This document shows, in pieces, positions 8,051 through 16,053 of a stretch of 64,000 nt of DNA (the stretch's first letter is position 1; each line of letters starts with the position of its first letter). This DNA is from CAWEPK01 sp963835595 (GTDB lineage Bacteria > Desulfobacterota > Syntrophorhabdia > Syntrophorhabdales > WCHB1-27), in assembly GCA_963835595.1 (NCBI GenBank), contig CAWIGL010000003.1, positions 682,001-746,000 of the forward strand. Direction: 5' to 3'. The notes under the pieces were generated by a model. It was not told where the DNA came from and did not search any database. It saw only the letters and a list, made by a program, of their open reading frames with translations. Position numbers and translations under genes: made by a program.

Positions 8051-10327
8051 TCACCCAGCCTTCGGCAGACGGATGTATGCGAGAACCGTTGCGACCAGGA
8101 TCGGTAAGACGCCGACAACGATGAATATTGCGTCGGCGGGTAGGCGGAGCCACTCGATGACGACGTGGAGCCTGGCGTCGAGAAAGGCAGGGCTGCGTGC
8201 GTGCCAGTAGCCGTTATTGAGGACATCGAGGAACTGGAGGACCCCGCCCGGAAACAGGTTGAGCACCACCATGAGGGCGAGGCCGATATTGAGGCCGAAG
8301 AAAGACGTTTTGACGTACTTCTCTATTCGGGGCCAGTCCTTGTCCGATGAGACCTGGCGGAGCGCGAAGACGAGAAAGGCCACGCCCAGCATACCGAATA
8401 CGCCCATCAGGGCCGCATGGCCGTGGTTCGGCGTGAGAATCGTGCCTACCTCGAAGTAGCTCACGATGGGCAGGTTAATGAGGAAGCCGAAGATGCCGGC
8501 GCCCACGAAGTTCCAGACGCCCACGGCAATGAGGAAATAGAACGTCCATTTGTGGGGCACGGAGATCTCCTTACCGCAGACGTCGCAGCGGCCCCGGCCG
8601 AGCTTCATGAAGTCCCAGGCGTCCAGGGTCAGAAGCGTCAGCGGTATAACCTCCATGTCGGAAAAGAGGGCGGCCAGGGCCATGTTGATGTTCGACTGGC
8701 CGGTCCAGTACCAGTGGTGGCCCGTCCCCACCACGCCGCTTCCCAGAAAGAGGATCGCGTCGAGGTAGATGACGCGCAGGGCGGTCGTCCGGGACACCAT
8801 GCCCAGGCGGTAAAAGAGGACGGCCACCATGACGGTGGCAAAAAGCTCGAAAAAGGCCTCCACCCACAGATGGACGATCCAGAAGCGCCAGTTGTCAACG
8901 ACGGTGAAGTTGCTCCTGGCCATAAAGAACAGGGCGGGCACGTAGAACAGGGGGATCGCGAGCGCGGCTAAAAGGAAGAGCCACGATATCTCACCTTTTT
9001 CCGGGTCCTTTCTCGCGCCGCCGACGGCCCGCACAACAAGGAAGAGCCAGAAGACGAAGCCGGCTACCAGGAGAAGCTGCCAGCCCCTGCCGAGGTCGAG
9101 GTACTCCCACCCCTGGTTGCCGAACCAGAACCAGACCTTGCCTAGCAGGTTACGTATGCCGAACATCTCCCCGAGGAGGCTTCCGAAGACAACGACGATA
9201 AGGGCGGCAAAGAGGAGATGCACGCCCTTTGCCTGCCCCTTCGGCTCTTTGCCTCCGAGGGATGCCGCGAGAAAGAGGCCGCCCGCCACCCATGCCGTAG
9301 CTATCCAGAAGATGGCGAGCTGGATGTGCCACGTCCGCAGAAGATTGCTCGGGAACAGGCGGGCGAGGTCGAAGCCGTAAAAGCTCGACGGATCGGCCCG
9401 AAAATGGGCAGTCGCCCCACCGACGAGCGTCTGGGCGAGAAAGAGAAGGGCGGCCACGAGAAAGAATTTTATCGTCGCCCTCTGGCTCTCCGTCACGGCC
9501 CCCGGTATCATCTCCGGGTGAATGTGCTCGCCCGTCCCTTTCCATCCGAGGAAGCCGAACCTTCCAAAGGAAAAGAGGACCAAGGCGGTGCCGCCCAAGA
9601 GCGTGATGAGACCGAGGGCGCTCCAGAGGTAGGCGCCGGCTGTGGGCCTGTTGCCCGCGAGGGGGTCGTAGGGGAAGTTGTTTGTATACGAATAGGACTT
9701 GCCCGGACGGTTGGCGACAGAGGCCCAGGCAGTCCAGGCGAAAAAGGAAACGAGCCGGTCCAGCTCTTTCCGGTCTCCTATCGCGTCGGGCAGGAGCCCC
9801 CTGTTGAGGCGAACGTTCGAGAAGTATTCACGCCATTTCGCCTTCTGCCGCTCGAATGACGACGCCTCGGCTTCCGTGAAAACGAGCGTGCCGCTCGCCC
9901 CGTCATACCGGTTCTCCTTGAGCAGCCCGGCAATCGCCCCGCTTACCATGATCGCCTGGGTCTCGCTCAGGTGGCCGAAATCCGCGTTGAAAACTTTTCG
10001 TCCAAGCACGTCGCCCGTATGGACGGCGAGTGTATGGAGGTATTCCGCGGAGAAATCCGGCCCGAGGTAGGCCCCGTGCCCCCATATGGTGCCGTTCTCC
10101 ATGAGTCCGTTCTTGAGAAAGACCTCCTGGCCGGAAAGAATGTCGTCGCCCGTAAAGAGCGTCCTGCCCGCCGGGTCGAGCACCCTCGTCGGAATGGGCG
10201 GCGCATTCTCGTAGGCGCTTACCGCAACCCATATGAGGACAGAAAAGCAAAGCAGTATGATGAGAACACTTGATCTGCCCCACCACGATGAGAGTCTCTC
10301 GACGTTGTTCCCGAGCGTATCCGCCAT
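8051..10327 (-). CDS. norZ: quinol-dependent nitric oxide reductase, large subunit type
   Basis: Single-subunit haem-copper-family enzyme that reduces NO to N2O using quinol. 758 residues with about 14 membrane segments and the extra periplasmic N-terminal domain characteristic of qNOR (residues 40-220). Catalytic features are retained: the two haem histidines in RTWHIQLAIFW, GTGHHWYW near residue 540 for the non-haem iron site, a glutamate in FSDMEVIPL, and NHGHAALMG near residue 635. Both histidines of GHH are present, so it looks like a reductase and not an NO dismutase-type variant. ATG 10327 (MADTLGNNVERL) is chosen because it begins just before the first membrane helix; its ribosome site is weak. 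It is divergent from the SCO1-oxidase operon. Confidence 0.92.
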   Translation of the reverse strand: MADTLGNNVERLSSWWGRSSVLIILLCFSVLIWVAVSAYENAPPIPTRVLDPAGRTLFTGDDILSGQEVFLKNGLMENGTIWGHGAYLGPDFSAEYLHTLAVHTGDVLGRKVFNADFGHLSETQAIMVSGAIAGLLKENRYDGASGTLVFTEAEASSFERQKAKWREYFSNVRLNRGLLPDAIGDRKELDRLVSFFAWTAWASVANRPGKSYSYTNNFPYDPLAGNRPTAGAYLWSALGLITLLGGTALVLFSFGRFGFLGWKGTGEHIHPEMIPGAVTESQRATIKFFLVAALLFLAQTLVGGATAHFRADPSSFYGFDLARLFPSNLLRTWHIQLAIFWIATAWVAGGLFLAASLGGKEPKGQAKGVHLLFAALIVVVFGSLLGEMFGIRNLLGKVWFWFGNQGWEYLDLGRGWQLLLVAGFVFWLFLVVRAVGGARKDPEKGEISWLFLLAALAIPLFYVPALFFMARSNFTVVDNWRFWIVHLWVEAFFELFATVMVAVLFYRLGMVSRTTALRVIYLDAILFLGSGVVGTGHHWYWTGQSNINMALAALFSDMEVIPLTLLTLDAWDFMKLGRGRCDVCGKEISVPHKWTFYFLIAVGVWNFVGAGIFGFLINLPIVSYFEVGTILTPNHGHAALMGVFGMLGVAFLVFALRQVSSDKDWPRIEKYVKTSFFGLNIGLALMVVLNLFPGGVLQFLDVLNNGYWHARSPAFLDARLHVVIEWLRLPADAIFIVVGVLPILVATVLAYIRLPKAG

Positions 10328-10815
10328 TTTTACTGTTAGTCTCCCTACGAAATTAATATAAGCAGCACATCCGCCATTTCCCATGTGTAGTGGGGCGGCT
10401 GGTTGGGCCGCCCTGTTGGAGCAGCATAAGCCGAACAATCCTCAAGCTCTTTTTGAAGATGGTCCATCGACTGGTCCCCGTTCATTGCGCCCCCAAGGCA
10501 GGCGACTTATATTAAGAACATGCAAAAGAGGCACAGATAGCGCGGAGGATAATATGAAGTTGCTTCCTTCCCTATCACCGGCGGCTATCATTTTCGTCAG
10601 CATTGCTCCTCTTAGATCCAGGTGCGGCTGTGCCGGTCCATCGTAATGAATCCGGGGCGAAGAGGCATGATGAGGTGACTGAATCGAAGAAAATTACTAC
10701 CGCTTAAGTGACCATAGTCTTCATCCGGTTGTTCCTTCCGTTCATCTCTCTATCTGGAAAACGGCAAGGAAACGGCCGGAACGGTTTATTGTCAAAACAA
10801 GGGAGAGAATGGGAA
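10328..10815. other. divergent control region between norZ and the oxidase operon
   Basis: 488 bases separating two divergent respiratory units. A GC-rich hairpin (GGGCGGC, 7-base loop, GCCGCCC) sits near 10393-10413, close to the norZ start. No clear FNR-type, NorR-type or NsrR-type box was found by eye. A possible short ORF is listed separately. Promoters for both directions are expected here but none could be assigned with confidence. Confidence 0.45.
10554..10646 (+). CDS. possible 30-residue hydrophobic peptide
   Basis: ATG preceded by GGAGG at suitable spacing opens a 30-codon frame with a signal-peptide-like start (MKLLPSLSPAAIIFVSIAPL) followed by a basic, cysteine-bearing tail and TAA. 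It lies in the divergent region between norZ and the oxidase operon. No family is recognised. It may be a leader peptide, a degraded remnant of an exported protein, or chance; the good ribosome site is the only real support. Confidence 0.25.
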   Translation: MKLLPSLSPAAIIFVSIAPLRSRCGCAGPS

Positions 10816-11619
10816 ATGAGACGCTTCAGAAAGTTTTCAACCTGGGTCTTGATCGCTTTTTCTCTCTGCTGCGCGGCTTATGCCCACGCTGAAGGAAGCG
10901 CCGGCTCATCGGTGGTCGGGATCACACCGATGCTGGGCCGGAAGGTGCCTCTCGATCTGACCTTCCTTGACGAAAACGGCAAGTCGGTGAGCCTGAGGGA
11001 ACTCGTCCACACGCCCGTTGTCCTTACTCTTGTCTATCTTCACTGCCCGAATATCTGCCCCTTTCTTCTGCAGAACCTGGCCGGCGTCTTCAATCAGATG
11101 CCGGCAGAGCCCGGCAGGGACTATGTCGCCTTATCCATCAGCTTTGACGAAAGGGAGACCCCGGCTTCTGCGCGTGAACAGAAAAAGATTTTTCTTGAGA
11201 TGATCGGTCGCCCTTTTCCCGCGGACGCGTGGAGATTTCTCACCGGGGACAGAGACAACATCCGGAAGCTGACCGACGCCGTGGGGTTCCGGTACAAAAG
11301 GGTGGGTAACGATTTCGCGCACCCCGTAGCAGTCATCGCCCTTTCCCCGGAAGGCAAGATCACCCGTTACTTGTACGGCATGGACCCGCTTCCTTTCGAT
11401 CTGAAGATGGCTTTGGTCGAAGCCTCGCATGGAACGATCGGTCCGGCGATCAGCAAGGTCGTCCAGTTCTGTTTCAGTATCGACCCGAAGGGCCATAAGC
11501 TTGTTTTCAACGCCCTCAAGGTGACCGGTACAGTGACCCTGTTTTTTGCGGGGTTATTCATTCTTTTTCTTCTCTTCAAAGGCAGGAGGCGGCCTTCTCA
11601 GGAAAGGAATGCGCCATGA
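10816..11619 (+). CDS. SCO1/SenC copper chaperone for cytochrome oxidase
   Basis: Membrane-tethered thioredoxin-fold protein that delivers copper to the CuA site of cytochrome c oxidase subunit II. It has an N-terminal signal (MRRFRKFSTWVLIAFSLCCAAYA), the metal-binding CPNIC motif near residue 78 (YLHCPNICPFLLQNL), the partner histidine in FAHPVAVIAL, and a C-terminal membrane helix (TGTVTLFFAGLFILFLLF). ATG 10816 is chosen because it begins the signal peptide and follows GGGAGAG; an upstream in-frame start lacks support. Its stop overlaps the ctaD start (ATGA), so it opens the oxidase operon and is coupled to it. Confidence 0.93.
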   Translation: MRRFRKFSTWVLIAFSLCCAAYAHAEGSAGSSVVGITPMLGRKVPLDLTFLDENGKSVSLRELVHTPVVLTLVYLHCPNICPFLLQNLAGVFNQMPAEPGRDYVALSISFDERETPASAREQKKIFLEMIGRPFPADAWRFLTGDRDNIRKLTDAVGFRYKRVGNDFAHPVAVIALSPEGKITRYLYGMDPLPFDLKMALVEASHGTIGPAISKVVQFCFSIDPKGHKLVFNALKVTGTVTLFFAGLFILFLLFKGRRRPSQERNAP

Positions 11620-13244
11620 TCGAGGGTCCGGGAAGTGAGCATCGGAGCGTCCCTTTCTATGCCCGCCAGGGGCGGCGCCGGGGAATCTCCTCCTGGATCT
11701 TTTCCACGGACCACAAGCGGATCGGCCTTCTCTACCTGCTCACCATCCTTCCCATGTTCTTTGGGGCCGTCATCCTCGGCTTCACGATGCGCCTCTCCAT
11801 GCTTTCGCCCGGCGCCATCCTGAGCGCGCAGACCTATAACACCCTGTTTACCCTTCACGGGGTCACGATGGTTTTTCTCGTGGTCATTCCGGGCATCCCG
11901 ACAATTTTCGGAAATTTCTTTCTCCCCATCCAGATCGGCGCAAGGGACATGGCCTTTCCGAGGTTGAACATCCTGTCCTGGTGGGTCTTCCTCTCGGGAA
12001 TCGTTCTGGTCTTCATTTCCCTGGTTACCGGCGGCGGGCCTATCGATACGGGATGGACATTTTACGTTCCATACAGTCTTCGGACAACCGTGAACGTCCC
12101 TCTGGCGGTATTCGGCGTTTTCATCCTGGGCCTTTCTTCGATCCTGACCGGCATCAACCTGGTGACGACGACGCACAGGCTAAGGGCGCCCGGAATGACC
12201 TGGTATCGCCTTCCTCTTTTCGTATGGGCCACCTACGCGACCGCCTGGGTTCAGATCCTCGCCACCCCCGTTCTGGGCATCACGCTGTTTCTGGTCCTCC
12301 TGGACAGGGTCTTCGGCGTCGGGGTGTTCAATCCATCCGAGGGAGGAGACCCGATCATGTACCAGCACCTCTTCTGGATTTACTCCCACCCCGCCGTCTA
12401 CATCATGATCCTTCCGGCGATGGGGGTAGTCTCGGACCTCATCCCGGTCTTCGCGAGGAAAACGGTCTTCGGCTACAAGGCCATTGCCTATTCCGGCATA
12501 GCGATCGCTTCCGTCGGCTCCCTGGTATGGGGCCATCATATGTTTGTGAGCGGCCAGAGCGATTTCGCAGATGTCCTTTTCTCCCTCCTTACTTTCTTGG
12601 TCGCTGTCCCGAGCGCGATCAAGGTCTTCAACTGGGTGGCGACCCTCGACAAAGGGTCGATCCACCTGGAAGCCCCATTCCTTTACTGCATCGCCTTCAT
12701 TTTCCTTTTCTCGATAGGAGGGCTGACCGGCCTGATCCAGGGGGCCCTCGCGGCCAACATGCATCTTCATGCCACGTACTGGGTGGTCGGTCACTTTCAC
12801 TACATCATCTTCGGAGGCATGGGGTTCGCCTTTTTTGGCGCTCTCCATTACTGGCTCCCGAAGATGTTCAACCGGATGTACAACCGCGACGTGGCGAAAT
12901 GGGCCTGGCTGCTCCTGTTCGTCGGGTTCAATGTCTTCTACTTTTCGATGCTTCTCCTTGGCTGGCAGGGGATGCCCCGGAGATATTACGCCTATCTTCC
13001 GGAGTTCCGTACCCTCCAGGTCACCGCCACAGTAGGCTCCTGGATCCTCGTGGCCGGATTGATCCTGATGTTCGCCAACCTTTTCCGGGGTCTTTTCAAT
13101 GGTGAAAGAGCAGGCGATAATCCGTGGGGGGCCGCCACTCTTGAATGGCAGATCCCTTCGCCGCCGCCCGCAGAGAATTTCGAGAAGGCGCCTGTCGTAA
13201 CCAGGGGGCCTTACGCCTTCAAGGAGTATGAAAGGAATGGATGA
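11616..13244 (+). CDS. ctaD: cytochrome c oxidase subunit I, A2-type
   Basis: Catalytic haem-copper subunit reducing O2 and pumping protons. 542 residues, twelve membrane helices. CuB ligands are seen in HPAVY near residue 255 and WGHHMF near 305; haem histidines in ATYWVVGHFHYI near 385. The D-channel glutamate of A1 enzymes is replaced by the YSHPAVY form, the YS signature of A2-type (caa3-like) oxidases such as those of Thermus and Rhodothermus. This agrees with subunit II carrying its own cytochrome c domain. It starts at the ATGA overlap with the SCO1 gene and overlaps ctaE by 17 bases at its end, so the cluster is tightly coupled. Confidence 0.96.
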   Translation: MIEGPGSEHRSVPFYARQGRRRGISSWIFSTDHKRIGLLYLLTILPMFFGAVILGFTMRLSMLSPGAILSAQTYNTLFTLHGVTMVFLVVIPGIPTIFGNFFLPIQIGARDMAFPRLNILSWWVFLSGIVLVFISLVTGGGPIDTGWTFYVPYSLRTTVNVPLAVFGVFILGLSSILTGINLVTTTHRLRAPGMTWYRLPLFVWATYATAWVQILATPVLGITLFLVLLDRVFGVGVFNPSEGGDPIMYQHLFWIYSHPAVYIMILPAMGVVSDLIPVFARKTVFGYKAIAYSGIAIASVGSLVWGHHMFVSGQSDFADVLFSLLTFLVAVPSAIKVFNWVATLDKGSIHLEAPFLYCIAFIFLFSIGGLTGLIQGALAANMHLHATYWVVGHFHYIIFGGMGFAFFGALHYWLPKMFNRMYNRDVAKWAWLLLFVGFNVFYFSMLLLGWQGMPRRYYAYLPEFRTLQVTATVGSWILVAGLILMFANLFRGLFNGERAGDNPWGAATLEWQIPSPPPAENFEKAPVVTRGPYAFKEYERNG

Positions 13245-13851
13245 AGCCGCCAGGACGGAGCCGACTGAAGGCTCCACCACGTCGAGGCTCGGGATGTGGC
13301 TCTTCCTTCTTTCGGAGATGCTCCTCTTTGGGGGCCTGTTTATCCTCTATTCGGCCTACCGATACCGATATGCCTCAGACTTCCACATAGGTTCTCAGGA
13401 AATGGAACTCTTACGGGGAACAGTGAATACTATCCTCCTCCAGACGAGCGCCCTGGTCATGACGCTTTCGGTCGTTGCCCTCCAAAGGGGCAATCGAAAG
13501 CTTTCTATCTACCTTTTGATCGGGACCATCGTCCTTGGCCTCATTTTCCTTGGCATCAAGGGCAGCGAGTGGTGGCTGAAGATCGAAAAAGGCATTTACC
13601 CTAGCTCTCCGGCCCTTCTCGCCCGGCCCAAGGGCCAGATTCTCTACTTCGGCCTCTATTATACAATGACCGGGCTTCATGCCCTCCACGTGTTTGTCGG
13701 GATCTGTCTTCTCTCGGTCATGTTGGTTTTTTTGTCGAAGGGGAAAATTCACCCAGCCAGGACCGTTCCGCTCGAAAACGCCGGGCTCTACTGGCACCTG
13801 GTCGATATCATATGGATTTTTCTCTATCCCCTCTTTTACCTGATCGTCTGA
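13228..13851 (+). CDS. ctaE: cytochrome c oxidase subunit III
   Basis: 207-residue membrane protein with five predicted helices, as in short bacterial subunit III. Conserved features are GMWLFLLSEMLLFGGLFILYSAYRY at the first helix, GSEWWLKIEKG in the middle, and the C-terminal HLVDIIWIFLYPLFYLIV with its conserved WHxVDxxW pattern. It supports subunit I stability and proton uptake. The ATG lies inside the ctaD 3' end in another frame, giving translational coupling, and subunit IV starts ten bases downstream. Confidence 0.94.
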   Translation: MKGMDEAARTEPTEGSTTSRLGMWLFLLSEMLLFGGLFILYSAYRYRYASDFHIGSQEMELLRGTVNTILLQTSALVMTLSVVALQRGNRKLSIYLLIGTIVLGLIFLGIKGSEWWLKIEKGIYPSSPALLARPKGQILYFGLYYTMTGLHALHVFVGICLLSVMLVFLSKGKIHPARTVPLENAGLYWHLVDIIWIFLYPLFYLIV

Positions 13852-13860
13852 GCCGAAAGG

Positions 13861-14211
13861 ATGTGCGGCATGAAGGACGAGCGCGAATCACAGGGTGAGC
13901 CGGAAGCGGGCCGGAGACAGGGAACTGAAGGGTTGCCCTCCGAGAAAAGGTACGGGACTTATATCGCCGTCTGGGTGGGGATCGTCTTGCTGACCGGGCT
14001 GACCTTTGCAGTTTCCCGGATGAGCGCACAGGGGGGACATGCCATTGCCTCGCTCTTCATCGCCGGGATCCAGTCCGGGCTGGCGCTGATCTACTTTATG
14101 CATCTCGGGAGCGAGAAGGAGAACGTCTTCAAGGTGCTCATCCCTCTCGTGCTGGCCGCACTGCTCGTCTTCATGGGCCTGACCTTTTCGGATGTGGCCT
14201 TCCGGAGGTAA
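13861..14211 (+). CDS. ctaF: cytochrome c oxidase subunit IV (CyoD/CtaF-like)
   Basis: 116-residue small subunit with a charged N-terminal tail followed by three membrane helices (YIAVWVGIVLLTGLTFAVS, AIASLFIAGIQSGLALIYFMHL, VLIPLVLAALLVFMGLTFSD). The LALIYFMHLGSEK segment resembles the conserved part of prokaryotic oxidase subunit IV. It has no redox role and is thought to help assembly. The start could be ATG 13861 or the ATG at 13870, three codons later; the former follows AAAGG. It sits between subunits III and II in a continuous operon. Confidence 0.85.
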   Translation: MCGMKDERESQGEPEAGRRQGTEGLPSEKRYGTYIAVWVGIVLLTGLTFAVSRMSAQGGHAIASLFIAGIQSGLALIYFMHLGSEKENVFKVLIPLVLAALLVFMGLTFSDVAFRR

Positions 14212-14214
14212 CGA

Positions 14215-15132
14215 ATGCAGGGCATTGCACCGACGGGCCTGTCGGGAACAATCGTTGGTAATGTCTTCTACTTTATCCTGGTGATCTGCATCTTCCTCCT
14301 CGCTCTGATCACGTTCCTGATGATTTACTTTATCATCCGCTATCGCAAGGAGAGGAATCCGCACCCGACAAACATCGAGGGCAATATCTGGCTCGAGATT
14401 ACCTGGACCATTGCACCCACGCTGCTCGTCCTGGTCATGTTTTATTACGGCGTAACGGGCTTCGAGTTCCTAAGAAAGGTCCCGCAGGGCGCCATGACGG
14501 TAAACGTCATAGCGCGGCAGTGGAGCTGGCTCTTCAAATACGAAAACGGGGTCGAGGACTCCAGGCTGAGGGTCCCCGTGGGGAAACCCGTCAAATTGCT
14601 CATCACCTCGAAGGACGTCATCCACAGCTTCTATGTGCCGGCGCTCCGGATCAAGCAGGATGCCGTTCCGGGGATGCAAACGTATTTGTGGTTCCAGCCT
14701 ACGGAGAAAGGCACGTTTGACATCCTTTGCGCTCAGTACTGCGGTGTGGGCCATGCCCTGATGCATACCCAACTGGTCGTCCTTGCCGGGGAAGAGTTCA
14801 CTCAATGGTACCAGAGCGGGAAGGCTCAAGCGACGTCGAAGGGGCCTCCCTCAGGAGACGACCTCTACGAGAAAAAAGGGTGCGCGGGTTGCCACAGCGT
14901 TGATGGAAGCCGGCTCGTGGGACCCGGCTGGAAGGGGTTGATCGGGAGCAAGCAGGCCGTGGTGAGAAACGGAAAGGAACGGACGGTTGTTGTGGACGAA
15001 GCGTACGTCCGGGACTACATCGAGCACCCCAATGTGGATGTAGTGAAGGGGTATCAACCGATTATGCCCTATATCCAACTGACCGGGCCGGAGATCGATG
15101 CAATCATTAGGTATATTGAGACCCTGAAATAG
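14215..15132 (+). CDS. ctaC: cytochrome c oxidase subunit II with fused cytochrome c domain
   Basis: 305 residues: two N-terminal membrane helices, a cupredoxin CuA domain with HSFYVPALRIKQDAVPGM and the ligand motif CAQYCGVGHALMH near residues 172-186, then a C-terminal class I cytochrome c domain with CAGCH near 222 and a distal methionine in IMPY. This is the architecture of caa3 oxidases, in which electrons enter through the tethered haem. It lies unusually after subunits I, III and IV. No lipobox is visible. It begins four bases after the preceding stop, and the SCO1 protein upstream is the expected CuA chaperone. Confidence 0.95.
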   Translation: MQGIAPTGLSGTIVGNVFYFILVICIFLLALITFLMIYFIIRYRKERNPHPTNIEGNIWLEITWTIAPTLLVLVMFYYGVTGFEFLRKVPQGAMTVNVIARQWSWLFKYENGVEDSRLRVPVGKPVKLLITSKDVIHSFYVPALRIKQDAVPGMQTYLWFQPTEKGTFDILCAQYCGVGHALMHTQLVVLAGEEFTQWYQSGKAQATSKGPPSGDDLYEKKGCAGCHSVDGSRLVGPGWKGLIGSKQAVVRNGKERTVVVDEAYVRDYIEHPNVDVVKGYQPIMPYIQLTGPEIDAIIRYIETLK

Positions 15133-15152
15133 AAAACCGTGCAAGGTTGGAA

Positions 15153-16022
15153 ATGAAAATGGTGGTCGCCCTGCTTAATCTGACTAAGTTCAGGCTTTGC
15201 GCGGCAGTGGCGTTCTCGGCTGCGGCCGGGTTCGTCATTGCGCGCAGGGAAATCACGAGCGAGATCTTCGCCCCGGCGCTGGGGACATTCCTTCTGGCCT
15301 GCGGATGTTGCGGGCTTAACCAGTTTCAGGAACGAAAGATAGACGCACGGATGGAAAGGACGAGCAGAAGACCCTTGCCTGCGCGAAAGATGAAACCGGG
15401 AACAGCGTTGTCGATTTCCCTCGGCCTCATGGCCCTGGGTCTATCCGTCCTCTTTTTGAAAGCCCACGTCTTAGCCGGGGCCTTGGGTCTTTTCGCCGCC
15501 CTCCTGTATAATGGCGTTTACGCGCGTCTCAAGCCGAGGACGACCCTCGCGGTCATTCCGGGGGCCATGGTAGGCGCTGTTCCACCCACCATTGGATGGG
15601 TGTCCGGGGGGGAGGCCCTTCTGCAGACAGGCATCGGGGCCCTCTGCGTCCTCTTTTTTCTCTGGCAGGTCCCCCATTGCTGGCTTCTCTTCCTGAAGTT
15701 TTCCGAACAATACCGGAAGGCGGGCCTTCCGACGCCGTGCAGCCTGTGGACCCCCGATCGGACCAGAAGAATCATATCGGTCTGGATGTTCGCGACTGCG
15801 GTCTCCTCGCTCCTGCTTCCCCGCTTTCTCCCGGTCTATTCCCATTTTACCCTTATCGCCTTGCTGGCTGCAAGCCTCTGGCTTATTGGCAGCGCTGCCC
15901 TTCTTGTCCGGCCTCAGCTCAAGGCTAACGGTTTAACGTCTGCCTACATAAGGCTGAATATTTATGTCTTTTTTGTCATGTCGTTCCTGTCGTTGGATCG
16001 GCTATGGCCCAGAGGTCTCTGA
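15153..16022 (+). CDS. ctaB: protohaem IX farnesyltransferase (haem O synthase)
   Basis: UbiA-family prenyltransferase making haem O for the oxidase. About nine membrane helices. The first prenyl-diphosphate site is seen as LNQFQERKIDARMERTSRRPLP near residues 50-71, matching the family NxxxDxxxDxxMxRTxxRPL pattern except that the first aspartate is glutamine-glutamate here; the second loop is less clear. At about 289 residues it is normal in size. ATG 15153 is chosen over a TTG six bases earlier because of AAGG spacing. Its place after ctaC is common in oxidase operons. Confidence 0.9.
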   Translation: MKMVVALLNLTKFRLCAAVAFSAAAGFVIARREITSEIFAPALGTFLLACGCCGLNQFQERKIDARMERTSRRPLPARKMKPGTALSISLGLMALGLSVLFLKAHVLAGALGLFAALLYNGVYARLKPRTTLAVIPGAMVGAVPPTIGWVSGGEALLQTGIGALCVLFFLWQVPHCWLLFLKFSEQYRKAGLPTPCSLWTPDRTRRIISVWMFATAVSSLLLPRFLPVYSHFTLIALLAASLWLIGSAALLVRPQLKANGLTSAYIRLNIYVFFVMSFLSLDRLWPRGL

Positions 16023-16053
16023 TGGATGAGCGGGAAGATCATGGAGGAAAATC

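Noticed and set aside
8051..10327. Nitric oxide dismutase instead of reductase
   Set aside because: Both iron-site histidines (GTGHHWYW) and the associated glutamate are retained, which the dismutase-type variants are known to alter.
11616..13244. Bacterial quinol oxidase (bo3) instead of cytochrome c oxidase
   Set aside because: Subunit II keeps the CuA cysteines and carries a cytochrome c domain.
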